Of a DNA stretch of 50,512 bases, positions 14,173-24,158 are shown one piece after another (position 1 is the first letter of the stretch; every line of letters starts with the position of its first letter). The translations under genes were made by a program, and so were the position numbers. A model generated the notes under the pieces. It did no database searches. It worked only from the letters and a program-made list of their open reading frames with translations, and had not been told where the DNA came from. Origin of the DNA: Candidatus Jorgensenbacteria bacterium (GTDB lineage Bacteria; Patescibacteriota; Minisyncoccia; UBA6257; GWB1-50-10); assembly GCA_030648515.1 (NCBI GenBank), contig JAUSHK010000005.1:112383-162894 (forward strand), given 5' to 3'.

Positions 14173-15420
14173 TTAATAGCCCTCAAGTTTCTTAATGTCT
14201 TCGTGATGCCTGATTTTCTCAAGCGCTTTTGCTTCAATCTGGCGGATGCGTTCGCGCGTCACACCGAACACTTTTCCGACTTCTTCAAGCGTGTGTGGAA
14301 TACTGTCATCTAAACCGAAGCGCATCGCGAGAATTTTCCGTTCGCGTTCCGTGAGGTCTATAAGCACTTCGCGGATTTGGTCGCGGAGCAAAGCGTGGCT
14401 CGCAAGCTGGTCAGGGCTCAGGCTCTGTTCGTCTTTAATAAAATCAGCAAGCACCGAATCCTCGTCGTCATCGCCTATCGGCGTTTCAAGCGAGATAACC
14501 TCCTGCGAGATTTTCTGAATATAATGCACTTTTTGCACATCCATGCCCATTTCAGCAGCGATTTCTTCGGGCATCGGCTCGCGCCCGAGTTCCTGCATCA
14601 ATTTCCGCTTCGTCTGGGTATATTTCATAATCGTCTCAACCATGTGGACCGGAATGCGGATGGTGCGCGAGTAATCCGCGAGAGCGCGCGTTACCGCCTG
14701 GCGAATCCACCATGTCGCGTACGTTGAAAACTTGAAGCCCTTTCGGTAATCAAATTTATCAACGGCTCGAGAAAGACCGATGTTTCCCTCCTGTATCAAA
14801 TCAAGAATTGATAGGTGTGGGCTGCGGTTCACATAGCGTTTCGCGATTGAAACAACGAGGCGGAGGTTCGCCTGAATAAGTTTTTGGCGCGATATTTCGT
14901 TTCCCTTTTCAATTTGTTTTGCGAGTTCTTTTTCTTCTTTTTGGACGAGAAGTGGCGTTCTTCCGATTTCTTTCAGGTACATCTGTACAGCATCCGGCAA
15001 ATCCTGGCTGATGCGCGTTGCGTCCTCAAGTTCCGCGGCACTGACTTCTTCATGCCCTTCTTTTACTTTTTCAACAAGCGAGCTTGTTTCCTGCACTTTA
15101 ATGCCTTCTTTATCAAGGCGCTTATACACCTCGTCTAAAAACGGCAAATCGTCTTCAATCGTCGGGAAATAATTCAGCACCTCGGCGTCCGTCACGAATC
15201 CGCGGCTTCTTCCGCGAATAACGAGTTCTTTGAGATGCACTTCGTATTCACCGCGCATCTCGGCGAGTTTCCTTGCTTTGTGCCCGCGAGCGCCGCGCCG
15301 CGCGGCAAGCGAGCGGAGCTTTTTCTTTGACGGGCGATGTGTTTGTTTCGGGCGCGAGTGCTTTTTTAGTTTTTTCGCGTGTTTGGCGTTTTTATGCGCC
15401 GGTTTTTTCTTTTTTGGCAT
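14173..15420 (-). CDS. rpoD: RNA polymerase principal sigma factor
   Basis: 415 residues. Region 1.2 [16 protein letters not shown], region 2 [50 protein letters not shown], region 3 [10 protein letters not shown], and region 4 [14 protein letters not shown] and [14 protein letters not shown] are all clear. The usual acidic region 1.1 is replaced by a highly basic N-terminal tail (first 60 residues, many Lys/Arg, e.g. [10 protein letters not shown]). Start ATG 15420 is chosen over the upstream frame because it begins this tail and overlaps dnaG by 29 nt. dnaG-rpoD is the classical macromolecular synthesis pairing. Confidence 0.96.
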   Translation of the reverse strand: MPKKKKPAHKNAKHAKKLKKHSRPKQTHRPSKKKLRSLAARRGARGHKARKLAEMRGEYEVHLKELVIRGRSRGFVTDAEVLNYFPTIEDDLPFLDEVYKRLDKEGIKVQETSSLVEKVKEGHEEVSAAELEDATRISQDLPDAVQMYLKEIGRTPLLVQKEEKELAKQIEKGNEISRQKLIQANLRLVVSIAKRYVNRSPHLSILDLIQEGNIGLSRAVDKFDYRKGFKFSTYATWWIRQAVTRALADYSRTIRIPVHMVETIMKYTQTKRKLMQELGREPMPEEIAAEMGMDVQKVHYIQKISQEVISLETPIGDDDEDSVLADFIKDEQSLSPDQLASHALLRDQIREVLIDLTERERKILAMRFGLDDSIPHTLEEVGKVFGVTRERIRQIEAKALEKIRHHEDIKKLEGY

Positions 15421-17146
15421 GTGTCGTGTTTGAAACAACGTTGTCCAGTTCATTCGCGAGCGACTGGAACGCCGTCATCGCTTTCGCCATTTCTTCATCG
15501 CTCCCGTTCTCCTGCGCTTTATGAATATCTCGTCTCAATTCACCCTGGCGTTTGCGCAAAACTTCAATGTTTAACTGTTTCAAGAGCTCCATGAGCTCCT
15601 GTTTCAGCTCCGCTTCATCCCCCTTGCCCACAATGTAGCTTGCGTATAGTTCAAAAACCGCGTTTTGGCCGCTTTCCGGATTTTCTATTATTGCGTGGTA
15701 GGATTCAGGAAAACGCTCTTTGTATTCACGTATTGTATCCCAGAAGCTTGGGTGTGTAAAGGCAAGCGCTAACACGCGCCGCGCAATGGCATCCGTGCGG
15801 TCGCCTGTGGTTTTTGTAGCAACACTGTTTTGTCCGACTGATTCGTTTCCTGGCGCGTTTCCTAGCGTATTTTCCCGCTCCGCGGGCAGATTTTCCAACT
15901 CTTCAATAAGGACTGACTCTGTTTCACCAGAGTGCTGGGAAAGCTCTTTTACCCATTGGTTCCGCTCAACGCCGCTTCGCACGTGCCGTACGCGCGAGAG
16001 AAGATGGCGGAGAACACGTTTCTTGATTGCCATGTCGCCCTGCTTTTCGGCTATGTTGAAGTAGAGATCAAAAAGAAACGTGAACGCCGGCAATGCATTT
16101 TTAACGGCGTTACCTAGAAACGCTGGGTCGGCTTTTGCAGCATCTGCAGGATCCTTGTGCGGTTTCAAATTGAGCACCTTCGTATGAAAATCAAACTCGT
16201 TTGCGGCATCCAAACTTCGTTCAAGCGCCTTGATGCCAGCGCTGTCGTTATCAAAACTTAAAACGATTGTGTCGGCCAAACGGCGCAATTTTTCAAGATG
16301 AAAGTTAGTAAGCCCAGTACCCGACACCGCAACCGTGTTTTTTACGCCCGACTGCCACGCCATCAAAAAATCCATCTGCCCTTCAACTACAACGGCGGTT
16401 TTTTCGTGTGCGATTTCATTTTTTGATTTATGAAAACCGTAGAGAATTTTTGATTTATTAAAAACCGGGCTTTCGGGACTGTTTACATATTTCGGCTCCG
16501 TTTCGGAATCCTTGAGAATGCGCCCCGTAAACGCGACTGTTTTCCCAATGGCGTTTGCTATTGGAAACATAATCCGTCCGTCGAAGCGGTCGCGGTAGAG
16601 CCCGCTTTTGTTTTTATAGGCGAGGCCGGACTTCACCATATCAGCGACGTCAAATTTGAGATTTAAAAGATTGAGCACTAATGCTTCGCCGCCTGAGGAA
16701 AAACCGATTTCAAACTCGCGTATTGTTTCATCATTCAAACCGCGGTTTTTGAGATACGTAATTATGTCGCCGTGTTTTTCAAGTTGGTCAATAAAAAATT
16801 GTTTTGCTTCCGCGTGGATGTCGTAGAGGATGTTGTACTCCCGCTCTTCGCGCAAATTAGTTGATTGGAGCGTAATACTGGCTTTTTCCGCCAAATACCG
16901 CAGGGCTTCCGGAAATTCAATGTTTTCATATTTCATTACGAACTTAATAACGTCTCCGCCTTCGGCGCAGCTCCCGAAACAATGCCACGTTTGCCGCTCC
17001 GGCGAAACAATAAATGACGGGGTTTTTTCCTGATGGAACGGGCAAAGCGCCCTGAAATTCTTTCCGGCGGGGATGAGGTTTATGTACGAGCGCAGGAAAT
17101 CAACAATATCCAATTTTTGCTTTATGAGATCGGTGTCCTTCTGCAT
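15392..17146 (-). CDS. dnaG: DNA primase DnaG
   Basis: Makes RNA primers at the replication fork. 584 residues from the ATG at 17146: CHC2 zinc domain (C35, H38, C56, C60; the last pair is C-x3-C, CFGSC, one residue longer than the usual C-x2-C), the RNA polymerase core (110-250), and a TOPRIM domain with VVVEGQMDF (E255) and SFDNDSAG (D299, D301). The C-terminal part (about 400-584) is helical and would bind DnaB. A TATAGT box (17159-17154) ends 7 nt before this ATG, which excludes the earlier GTG and ATG starts inside or next to it and points to a leaderless mRNA. Confidence 0.95.
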   Translation of the reverse strand: MQKDTDLIKQKLDIVDFLRSYINLIPAGKNFRALCPFHQEKTPSFIVSPERQTWHCFGSCAEGGDVIKFVMKYENIEFPEALRYLAEKASITLQSTNLREEREYNILYDIHAEAKQFFIDQLEKHGDIITYLKNRGLNDETIREFEIGFSSGGEALVLNLLNLKFDVADMVKSGLAYKNKSGLYRDRFDGRIMFPIANAIGKTVAFTGRILKDSETEPKYVNSPESPVFNKSKILYGFHKSKNEIAHEKTAVVVEGQMDFLMAWQSGVKNTVAVSGTGLTNFHLEKLRRLADTIVLSFDNDSAGIKALERSLDAANEFDFHTKVLNLKPHKDPADAAKADPAFLGNAVKNALPAFTFLFDLYFNIAEKQGDMAIKKRVLRHLLSRVRHVRSGVERNQWVKELSQHSGETESVLIEELENLPAERENTLGNAPGNESVGQNSVATKTTGDRTDAIARRVLALAFTHPSFWDTIREYKERFPESYHAIIENPESGQNAVFELYASYIVGKGDEAELKQELMELLKQLNIEVLRKRQGELRRDIHKAQENGSDEEMAKAMTAFQSLANELDNVVSNTTHAKKEKTGA

Positions 17147-17160
17147 CGCCATCACTATAC

Positions 17161-17200
17161 AAAAAAACAGCCCCGACGCATAGTCGTAAGCTGTTTTTAA
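17161..17200 (-). terminator. Terminator upstream of dnaG
   Basis: On the minus strand AAAACAGC pairs with GCTGTTTTTTT, with an inner CGAC/GTCG helix. It ends transcripts of the two preceding envelope genes. Confidence 0.75.
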
Positions 17201-17211
17201 GAAACTTGCGC

Positions 17212-17511
17212 TTACAAACTTTTCAGCTGGTCGTTAATTCCCTGAAGGTCTGCGTTAATGTCGCCCGTATTAATTCCCTGAAGCTGTTGGTTAATTGCGT
17301 CGGTTGTGTCCTGAGGAAGCGTCTGTGAAAGCGCCGCTTCGCCTGTTGAAGTCGGCACTTGCACTTGCGGCTGTTCAGTCGTCGCCGGTCTCGCTCCGCC
17401 GTAGTAGTAGATGATAAAGCCAACGATGACAAGAACAACAATCGCGGCTGCGATTTTTGCCCAGCTTCCGCCTCCCTGTTCCGTGTTCGGATTGAATGGT
17501 GCGTTTTCCAT
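17212..17511 (-). CDS. Single-pass membrane protein, unknown
   Basis: 99 residues from the ATG at 17511 (the longer frame reaches back into the previous gene and is basic junk). A Pro/Asn/Gly-rich N-terminus (NAPFNPNTEQGGGS) leads to a membrane helix (about residues 19-40), then an outside tail rich in Thr, Pro, Gln (TTEQPQVQVPTSTGE) and a helical end with repeated Gln/Asn/Asp (INQQLQGINTGDINADLQGINDQL; note the duplicated LQGIN). The start is 4 nt after the upstream gene's stop, so the two are co-expressed. No family recognised. Confidence 0.65.
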   Translation of the reverse strand: MENAPFNPNTEQGGGSWAKIAAAIVVLVIVGFIIYYYGGARPATTEQPQVQVPTSTGEAALSQTLPQDTTDAINQQLQGINTGDINADLQGINDQLKSL

Positions 17512-17515
17512 AATA

Positions 17516-18403
17516 TTATTGCGCCGTTGATGTTGACGCTGGCGCCGAAGTTGTCGACGATGCAACCTCAAGCTTATTTACGTTCGGAATCTTGGCAAGC
17601 GTCACAGCTGCCTGTTGGACAGCGTCGCGAGCCGACTTGATTGACTGCTGAATTTTTTCAAGATCCTGCTTGAGCGCGTCGCGGGATTTTGTGACGTCTG
17701 ATTTGAGATTCGCTTCTGCCCCGACGGTGACTGAGTACGTTTTCCCCGCCTCAATTTCAATTAATGACCTCGCTTGCGCAATCGCGGTTTTCGCCGTGGT
17801 AAGCTGGGCCATAACCGCGGTTATGTCTTTCCCGTTTGCGGCTGCCTTATCAGCCCTCGAAAGGATGTTTCCCGCGACTTTCTCTATCTGATCAGTGGAT
17901 TTCTTGAAATTATCAATCCATGTGTCTTTCACCTTATTCAACTGATCAAAGACATTTTCTACCGCTGTCTTTTTTTGCTCGTCTTTTATTCCCTTGAGTT
18001 TCTTATCAAGCTGGACTTTAAGCGTTTCAATTTCTTTCTTCGCTCCTTCACGTTGTTTTTCTATCGTGTTCTGAAGCGACTTCTGGCCATCTTCAATTTC
18101 TTTCTGTACTGCCGCGCGTTTTGTTTCAAACGCTTTAAACTGTTCCATTAAGAAAGTTGTTGATGAGCCAACCAATGCACGTTTCTCCTGTTGGACTTTG
18201 GTTTTTAAATCTTCTTCAACTGCCTTTTCTTTCTCTTTCACGTTTTGAACCTTGCTTTTTAATGCCTCCTTAGCGTCTTTAATTTCTTTCTGAGCTTGTG
18301 CTTGCGCCTCTTTTGCTTTTACTTGGAGACTACTTGAGTTCGTCTGCGCAAGCGCCGGCGAAACGAGCGCGAAACTAACTAACAATGCTGCGATGTATTT
18401 CAT
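17516..18403 (-). CDS. Secreted coiled-coil protein, unknown
   Basis: 295 residues from the ATG at 18403. A classical signal peptide (MKYIAALLVSFALVSPALA, cut before Q) is followed by a long helical, Lys/Glu/Gln/Ala-rich region (about 25-270), with heptad-like blocks such as KEIKDAKEALKSKVQNVKEK, and a Ser/Thr/Ala-rich end (SSTTSAPASTSTAQ). It is probably an envelope or surface filamentous protein. A promoter with TATAAT at 18443-18438 and TTGCGT 16 nt further up gives a leader of about 28 nt with no SD. It is unrelated in sequence to CopA, which ends 75 nt upstream. Confidence 0.7.
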   Translation of the reverse strand: MKYIAALLVSFALVSPALAQTNSSSLQVKAKEAQAQAQKEIKDAKEALKSKVQNVKEKEKAVEEDLKTKVQQEKRALVGSSTTFLMEQFKAFETKRAAVQKEIEDGQKSLQNTIEKQREGAKKEIETLKVQLDKKLKGIKDEQKKTAVENVFDQLNKVKDTWIDNFKKSTDQIEKVAGNILSRADKAAANGKDITAVMAQLTTAKTAIAQARSLIEIEAGKTYSVTVGAEANLKSDVTKSRDALKQDLEKIQQSIKSARDAVQQAAVTLAKIPNVNKLEVASSTTSAPASTSTAQ

Positions 18404-18477
18404 AATAATATTTTTTATTTTGACCTTTATGATGTCCATTATACTACACGTCTTTCGCAACGCAACTGCTCGCAATA

Positions 18478-20715
18478 CTACTTGTGAGGATACAGTTTCC
18501 GTTTAAGAAGGAGCGAGTTTGAAACAACGGAGATTGAGCTTAGCGCCATTGCGAGCGAGGCGAGAATCGGATTTAAAAGAGTATGAAAAAACGGATACAA
18601 AATACCCATCGCGACTGGGATTAAAATTACGTTGTAACCGAACGCCCAAATAAGATTTACTTTAATCGTCCGCATTGTGTCTTTGGAAAGTTGGATTGCT
18701 GAAGCAACTGACGTGAAATTTTTATTTATAAGCGTGATGCCAGCAGACTCAATCGCAATATCCGTGCCTGTTCCCATCGCAATTCCAACGTCAGATGCCG
18801 CGAGCGCCGGAGCGTCGTTGATTCCGTCTCCGACCATCGCGACCGTGTTTCCAGCTTGCTGTATTTCCCGCACCAGCGTCTCTTTTTCATCTGGTAAAAC
18901 ATTCGCAAACACCGTTTCAATTCCAACTTCCTTGGCGATTGCTTTCGCGGTCCGTTCGTTGTCGCCAGTAATCATCGCGGTTTTAATTCCCATATTTTTT
19001 AACATCGCGACTCCCTCGCGCGCCGTGCTCTTGAGCGTATCGGCAACCGCGATAATTCCCGCGAGGCGGTTTTCTATACCTATTCCGACAACGGTTTTGC
19101 CTTCTTCCTCAAGTTTCACAATATCTTTTTCGTACATCGTTACTGATATTCCAGCGCGTTCAATTAACTTCCTGTTCCCTAAATATATGCTCTTGCCGCT
19201 AATTATTCCCGACACACCATAACCCGGGGCCGCTTCAAATTTTTCCGTGGCGCCAAGCAAAAGCCCTTTTGATTCAGCTGATTTTACAATAGCTTCCGCG
19301 AGCGAGTGCTCCGATCCTTTTTCAAGCGATGCTGCGAGACGGAGAACTTCATTTTCCGGGACATCACCGAATACAATTACCTCCGTAACTTCGGGCGCGC
19401 CGTTTGTGAGCGTACCCGTTTTATCAAAAATGATTGCGGTGATTTTGTGCGCTACTTCCAAGCTTTCCGCGTCTTTAATTAAAATGCCATGCTCGGCGCC
19501 TTTTCCCGTTCCAACCATAATTGCCGTCGGTGTCGCAAGTCCCATCGCGCACGGGCAGGCGATAATCAAAACCGCGATGGTGTTTAGAAGCGCAAACGTC
19601 AGGCGCGGCTCGGGGCCGATGCCAAACCACACTATAAACGTCGCGATGGCGAGCATGATGACGACTGGCACAAAAATTGAAGAGACCTTGTCCGCCAATC
19701 GCTGGATTGGCGCCTTGCTACCCTGCGCTTCTTCCACTAATTCAATGATTCGCGCGAGAAGCGTTTCGGAACCGACGCGAGTTGTTTTAAAAATAAACGT
19801 TCCGGTTTTGTTGATAGTGCCGCCGATTACTGTGTCTCCTATTTTTTTATCAACGGGGATGCTCTCGCCTGTCACCATTGATTCATCTATTGACGATTCT
19901 CCCGATTCAATCACGCCGTCTATTGGAATCTTTTCTCCGGGACGGACTCGGATACTGTCGCCAACAATTACTTCCTGTATAGAAATATCCACTTCTCCTC
20001 CTTCACGGACAACGCGCGCAGTTTTTGCCTGAAGACCGATGAGTTTTTTAATCGCCTCGCTCGTCCCCGCTTTCGCTTTTGCTTCAAAATATCGCCCCAA
20101 AAGAATGAGGCCGATGATAATTGTTGAAACGTCAAAATACGGCACGGGAGCCGCTCCGGTTACTGAGACGATTTGAGGGAACACTGTTATCACAATTGAG
20201 TAAACGTACGCGACACTCGTGCCGAGGGCGACGAGCGTATCCATGTTTGCGGTGCGGTGCCGGAGCGCGGGAATGGCAGCGCGGTAAAACATCCACCCCG
20301 CCCACAGTTGGACAGGCGTCGCGAGGAAAAGCCCTATCCACGGATTTGTAAGAAACGCGGGCGCAAACGACATAAGTACCGGGAAACTTCCCCACACGAT
20401 AAGCGCGCCGAGCGCGAGGCTCACGATGACTTTGCGCCAAAGGTCCGATAACTCTTTTTCCCGCATTATTTTTTCCTTATCTTCCTCCTCAAACTCGTGC
20501 GAGATGAGCGCTTCATAACCGGCGCTTGCTACCGTGGAACTTAGGATATTATCGGTAACTTTTTCCGAATCATACGCAACAGTCGCCTTTTCATTCACAA
20601 GATTTACACTTGCTTCGTGCACACCTGGAATCTTCCGCAATTCGTGCTCAACGGTTATAGCGCACGAAGCGCAGTGCATGCCTTTAATTGGAAATGTTTT
20701 TTTGGTAATCGGCAT
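18478..20715 (-). CDS. copA: Copper-exporting P1B-type ATPase
   Basis: 745 residues. One N-terminal HMA metal-binding domain with GMHCASC (C15, C18), then eight predicted membrane helices, TGES at 282-285 (actuator), CPC at 387-389 (transmembrane metal site), DKTGT at 431-435 (phosphorylated Asp431), and [10 protein letters not shown]. The last helix carries [13 protein letters not shown], the P1B-1 (Cu+) pattern. The ATP-binding SEHP motif reads SEHS (468-471), a minor change. It is the last gene of a minus-strand cluster with cupredoxin, CcdA-like and DsbA-like genes, which supports copper handling at the cell envelope. Confidence 0.95.
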   Translation of the reverse strand: MPITKKTFPIKGMHCASCAITVEHELRKIPGVHEASVNLVNEKATVAYDSEKVTDNILSSTVASAGYEALISHEFEEEDKEKIMREKELSDLWRKVIVSLALGALIVWGSFPVLMSFAPAFLTNPWIGLFLATPVQLWAGWMFYRAAIPALRHRTANMDTLVALGTSVAYVYSIVITVFPQIVSVTGAAPVPYFDVSTIIIGLILLGRYFEAKAKAGTSEAIKKLIGLQAKTARVVREGGEVDISIQEVIVGDSIRVRPGEKIPIDGVIESGESSIDESMVTGESIPVDKKIGDTVIGGTINKTGTFIFKTTRVGSETLLARIIELVEEAQGSKAPIQRLADKVSSIFVPVVIMLAIATFIVWFGIGPEPRLTFALLNTIAVLIIACPCAMGLATPTAIMVGTGKGAEHGILIKDAESLEVAHKITAIIFDKTGTLTNGAPEVTEVIVFGDVPENEVLRLAASLEKGSEHSLAEAIVKSAESKGLLLGATEKFEAAPGYGVSGIISGKSIYLGNRKLIERAGISVTMYEKDIVKLEEEGKTVVGIGIENRLAGIIAVADTLKSTAREGVAMLKNMGIKTAMITGDNERTAKAIAKEVGIETVFANVLPDEKETLVREIQQAGNTVAMVGDGINDAPALAASDVGIAMGTGTDIAIESAGITLINKNFTSVASAIQLSKDTMRTIKVNLIWAFGYNVILIPVAMGILYPFFHTLLNPILASLAMALSSISVVSNSLLLKRKLYPHK

Positions 20716-20763
20716 TTTTTCAATAATGCTTTAGTGAGCCTACTGAACTAACTTGTGGTGAGT

Positions 20764-21120
20764 TTACCGAACCATGATTTTTCCGTGGTACATATTCATC
20801 CCGCACGAGTATGTAAATTCGCCCGTTTTCTGCGGTGTAATTGCTATTGGAACTTTTTGATTGAGTGGCAACTGTCTCCGAATCCTGAAGTCGCTCAAAA
20901 CAACTTCCTCAAGGCAGCTCGTCGGATCGGTGCGGGTGAAATTCAGAATCGTGGTTTTCCCCACGGGAATCGTGATGCTCTCGGGTGAATATCCGCCTTC
21001 CACCCTTATATCAATTGATGGCCCGTTTGCAATTGTTTCTTTTGTTTTTTTCATGAAGAAAAACCAATGTACGGCAACAATTCCAAGCGCACCCGCAATG
21101 CCGACAATAAGTTTGTCCAT
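20764..21120 (-). CDS. Membrane-anchored cupredoxin-like protein
   Basis: 118 residues from the ATG at 21120. One N-terminal helix (about 3-22) anchors a cupredoxin domain: YSPESITIPVGKTTILNFTRTD, then SCLEEVVLSDF, and the C-terminal loop TYSCGMNMYHGKIMV, which holds the likely copper ligands (Cys, Met, His, with the earlier Cys). This is the pattern of plastocyanin-like domains near CopA in other bacteria. It may pass or buffer copper outside the membrane. It lies between copA and the PCYCGC-like gene with very short gaps. Confidence 0.85.
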   Translation of the reverse strand: MDKLIVGIAGALGIVAVHWFFFMKKTKETIANGPSIDIRVEGGYSPESITIPVGKTTILNFTRTDPTSCLEEVVLSDFRIRRQLPLNQKVPIAITPQKTGEFTYSCGMNMYHGKIMVR

Positions 21121-21127
21121 ATATATA

Positions 21128-22015
21128 CTATACACCGCAGCCGCTGCTGCCTTTTTGTTCAGTGGGAACAATCTGGCTTAGTACATTCTTGTATCCCGAA
21201 CCGCTCGAGTAGTTCGTCCCGAGAATTTCTTTCGGATCAGCTGACACAAGCGATGAGCCGTGGCTCGCAAGATACTTATTGATTGTCGCGTATTCGCTTG
21301 GAAACCAATATGAATTTACAGTGAGCGCCGTTTCATACATATCAGCCTCGCTTACGCCCTGCGACGCCATAAGCTCAAGTAGCCCAAGCATCGCCATGCC
21401 GTGGTTGCAGTCGGGAAAATATGTTGAGTTTCCGCAGCACGGCCGGTAGATGTTTTTACTCACCCTTTCAACTAACACCTGTTCCTCGGGCGAAAGCGCT
21501 ATGAATTTATATTTGCTGTAATGGTCCATCGCGCTGCCTTTTGCAATCGTCCAGCCGCCGGTAGATGCAAATCCTCCAACGTCGCCGTATTGTTGCATAG
21601 GGCCATTATCAAGAATCGGATTTTTATTTCCGAGGCCGAGCGCCCAAAAAAGATTCAGGAGCACGCCGGCATTCTGTTCGTTGATTTTAATCTTGCCATT
21701 TCTCGCGCCTTCAAGTAGTTCCCGTTCGGCGTCGCCGAGCGTCTGCCGCTGCGCGTAGAGCGCGAGAAATTTATCCTTATCTATAACTCCAGCGTTCGTC
21801 ATCTGAACGCCAAGATTCCCCCACACTACCGGCAATTCAGCGCCATCGGCCTGATTGCTGGCGGGTAAGCTTACGCTCACGCCGGTACTCTGAGCCGCGT
21901 CCGCGCCGAGCGGGGCGCGGGAAGTTGTCTTGAGCCCCGTTTTATACATCCACGCCGTCACTACGATTACCACGGAAAGTATGATGCTTACCGGAATCAA
22001 ATATTTTTCATTCAT
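21128..22015 (-). CDS. PCYCGC-like exported protein
   Basis: 295 residues. An N-terminal anchor helix (about 6-26) is followed by a soluble domain. The stretch YRPCCGNSTYFPDCNHG and AMLGLLELMASQGVSE resembles the PCYCGC family (proteins of unknown function with a Cys-rich CYCGC...DC-HG core); the match is by motif only. Another Cys pair lies at the very end (SSGCGV). Cysteine richness and neighbours (CopA, cupredoxin, SHOCT, CcdA) suggest metal or disulfide chemistry in the envelope. Its stop is 7 nt upstream of the cupredoxin start. Confidence 0.6.
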   Translation of the reverse strand: MNEKYLIPVSIILSVVIVVTAWMYKTGLKTTSRAPLGADAAQSTGVSVSLPASNQADGAELPVVWGNLGVQMTNAGVIDKDKFLALYAQRQTLGDAERELLEGARNGKIKINEQNAGVLLNLFWALGLGNKNPILDNGPMQQYGDVGGFASTGGWTIAKGSAMDHYSKYKFIALSPEEQVLVERVSKNIYRPCCGNSTYFPDCNHGMAMLGLLELMASQGVSEADMYETALTVNSYWFPSEYATINKYLASHGSSLVSADPKEILGTNYSSGSGYKNVLSQIVPTEQKGSSGCGV

Positions 22016-22041
22016 ATGATTGTTTATAGTGTGTTTTTTAA

Positions 22042-22290
22042 TTAATCCACGAGGTCTTTCTTTTTCTGTTCAAATTCTTTTTTATCAATCTCGCCGCGTA
22101 CATATCGCTTTTCAAGAATTTCAAGCGGCGAATCTTCTTTTCTCCCTCGCTCCCTGCCACTAACCGATCCGCGCACAATCGAGACGATGAGAGCAATTAC
22201 CGCAGCCCAGAAAAGTATCATTATCAGGACCATCCAGTCGCTTCCGTACCATCCATTGCCAAACATATGATTGTAGTAGTAGTTACCCAT
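22042..22290 (-). CDS. SHOCT-domain small membrane protein
   Basis: 82 residues. A Gly/Tyr-rich start (MGNYYYNHMFGNGWYGSDW), one membrane helix (about 20-40), and a C-terminal SHOCT motif, SPLEILEKRYVRGEIDKKEFEQKKKDL. Such proteins commonly sit beside copper genes in Gram-positives and CPR. The SHOCT motif is thought to mediate protein contacts. Part of the copper/thiol cluster. Confidence 0.85.
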   Translation of the reverse strand: MGNYYYNHMFGNGWYGSDWMVLIMILFWAAVIALIVSIVRGSVSGRERGRKEDSPLEILEKRYVRGEIDKKEFEQKKKDLVD

Positions 22291-22326
22291 TGTAATTTTA
22301 TTTTTTATGCATTGTTGACCTTTTTA

Positions 22327-23112
22327 CTAGAACATGAGGATTAGAAATCCTAAAACGATCATCGCGATTGAAGACCATAATCCAGCCTTTCCAATCTCTG
22401 ATTTGCGCCACGCCTGCGCCTTTTCAAGCAACTCTTTATTGCTTGCGATAAGAAGAGCAACAACAAGCGGCGCGACAAAAACGAGATTGTAGGCGATAAG
22501 ATAGAGAACGCCTGTTACGTACGTCGCCTGATCATGAAGCAGTCCAAGCACCATGAGATACGGGCCGCCGGTGCATGGGAATTCGCAGATGCCAACGAGC
22601 ATTCCAAGGAGAAACACCGCAAGCACCGACCCTTTTTCCATAAGCATCGCAATGCTGCGATGAGTGAAATTGGGGATTCGGAGCTTTATCGGAAACTTCG
22701 GGAAAAACTCGTTTATGAGATTGATTGCACCCAAGGCTATCAGCAGAAACGCCCCGAGACGCGCCATAAAATGCGGCGTACTGAAAAGATGGAGCGTTTG
22801 GAGTATCCCGAGGCCGATCATAAGGTACACAACAAAAATCCCGGCGATGTAGAACCCTCCAATCTTTAACACGCTTGAGCGGAGCTTCCCCATACTAAAC
22901 AGAAATGCGATTGTGAGAAGTAAAATGGAAAATGCGCAGGGATTGATGCTATCAATTAATGCAGAAACGAGGACGAGCGGCGGAAGCCACGTTCCTCCAC
23001 TTGAAATGCTCCACACAATTTCAGTGCCGAACCGCGTAAGCTGAAGAAAAAGCGCGCCGCCTACAAGGATGATGCCAACGCCTATCGCCGTCAGTAATTT
23101 CTTATTTGCCAT
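22327..23112 (-). CDS. CcdA/DsbD-type thiol-disulfide transmembrane protein
   Basis: 261 residues, about six to seven helices. INPCAFSILLLTIAF near 55-70 and GICEFPCTGGPYL near 172-185 are the two reactive Cys motifs of the CcdA/DsbD transmembrane domain, which carries reducing power from cytoplasmic thioredoxin outward. An extra N-terminal helix precedes the core. It sits with a DsbA-like protein, DUF1573 and cupredoxin genes, so it may reduce or recycle extracytoplasmic thiols needed for copper proteins. Confidence 0.88.
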   Translation of the reverse strand: MANKKLLTAIGVGIILVGGALFLQLTRFGTEIVWSISSGGTWLPPLVLVSALIDSINPCAFSILLLTIAFLFSMGKLRSSVLKIGGFYIAGIFVVYLMIGLGILQTLHLFSTPHFMARLGAFLLIALGAINLINEFFPKFPIKLRIPNFTHRSIAMLMEKGSVLAVFLLGMLVGICEFPCTGGPYLMVLGLLHDQATYVTGVLYLIAYNLVFVAPLVVALLIASNKELLEKAQAWRKSEIGKAGLWSSIAMIVLGFLILMF

Positions 23113-23113
23113 G

Positions 23114-23638
23114 TTATGGAGTTACGTTTGCCTTAATGTCGAAGATGAGTGGCGAACCGTTCGCGGTTTCAACATAAACCTCGCGCTCAATCCGGCCCAC
23201 TCCCGCCGGACCGTGCGCTGCTGGGTCAAAAACAACTTCTATTTTTGCTTCTTCGCCAGGCTTCAGTACTTTATTTATTCCAGGGACAAATCCGTGCCCA
23301 ACCATGCCAAATGGACCGACTCGGTCGCCTTCGGCCGTGATAAGCGACGCTGATGTGCACATACAGGAAGTGTACATCCGTGAAATTGTAACCGCGCTTG
23401 AAGCCGAGTTCGTGAACGCAAACGTTGTTGTTACCTTTCCTCTCGACATGCTGACTATGCCGAAATCAAACGCGTTGCCGGACGCAGAAAACGAGCTCGC
23501 GGTTGCTACGGCGTTCCCGTCAAGCGAAACGGATGTCTCCCCTGGGTTTAGAGAAGAACCCGGCCGCGCAACCCAAACCAAGCCGAGAAGCACTATAACG
23601 GCAATTCCAAACCACACTAAAATATTTTTATTTGTCAT
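23114..23638 (-). CDS. DUF1573-like membrane-anchored beta-sandwich protein
   Basis: 174 residues from the ATG at 23638 (earlier in-frame starts run into a polar stretch). A signal anchor (about 7-24) leads to a beta-sandwich: FDFGIVSMSRGKVTTTFAF, SAVTISRMYTSCMCTSA (the Cys-x-Cys hallmark of DUF1573), and VLKPGEEAKIEVVFDPAAHG. DUF1573 proteins are often next to Cys-rich or copper genes. It starts 2 nt before the CcdA-like gene, so it is co-transcribed with it. Confidence 0.8.
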   Translation of the reverse strand: MTNKNILVWFGIAVIVLLGLVWVARPGSSLNPGETSVSLDGNAVATASSFSASGNAFDFGIVSMSRGKVTTTFAFTNSASSAVTISRMYTSCMCTSASLITAEGDRVGPFGMVGHGFVPGINKVLKPGEEAKIEVVFDPAAHGPAGVGRIEREVYVETANGSPLIFDIKANVTP

Positions 23639-23728
23639 AATAATTTGATTAATAAATAACCAGAGAGACGCGAACAAACACGCGTAAGCGGCTCGCCATC
23701 GACGTGCGGAGAGCACTCTTGCGCGTGT

Positions 23729-24127
23729 TCAGAAGACGTTCGGGCTATTTTCTTTTTTGGAAAACCAACGAATGCGTTTTTGGAGCGCGAGTGCGCGGCT
23801 TCTATCTGATTGGCGCATGAGCGACGGCACGGCATATAGAAATTTTTCCGCAGTATTGCGTTCTATGAGTACAGCAAGCGCAAGAGCGAAAAGAATCAAC
23901 ACAAAAGAAATTGCGATGCTTTCCGCGCTAAAAACAGCGGATGAAAAGCTCCGAAAGGCGTCAATATGAAAATTTACAGAAGACGCGGCGGCGTTAGTAA
24001 GAGGGCAACCAATAAGCCCCTGTGCGGCCATAGCGATGCAGTTTTGTCCGTGATGCATTGCATAAAATCCAAACACCGCCACCCCAAGAAAGCCCAGGAC
24101 TATAAGCACTGCGAAAACCTGTTTCAT
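23729..24127 (-). CDS. Two-helix membrane protein with Cys/His-rich loop, unknown
   Basis: 132 residues. The first helix is at 5-23, a loop rich in Cys and His (MHHGQNCIAMAAQGLIGCPLT) follows, a second helix lies at about 70-88, and a basic tail ends in the cytoplasm. The loop's paired Cys and His would face outside and could bind copper or form a disulfide. A TGG-TATACT box (24142-24137) ends 9 nt before the ATG and no SD is seen, so this may be an internal leaderless start within the cluster. Confidence 0.65.
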   Translation of the reverse strand: MKQVFAVLIVLGFLGVAVFGFYAMHHGQNCIAMAAQGLIGCPLTNAAASSVNFHIDAFRSFSSAVFSAESIAISFVLILFALALAVLIERNTAEKFLYAVPSLMRQSDRSRALALQKRIRWFSKKENSPNVF

Positions 24128-24158
24128 ACGCTTTTTAGTATACCACGAACGTCAATAT

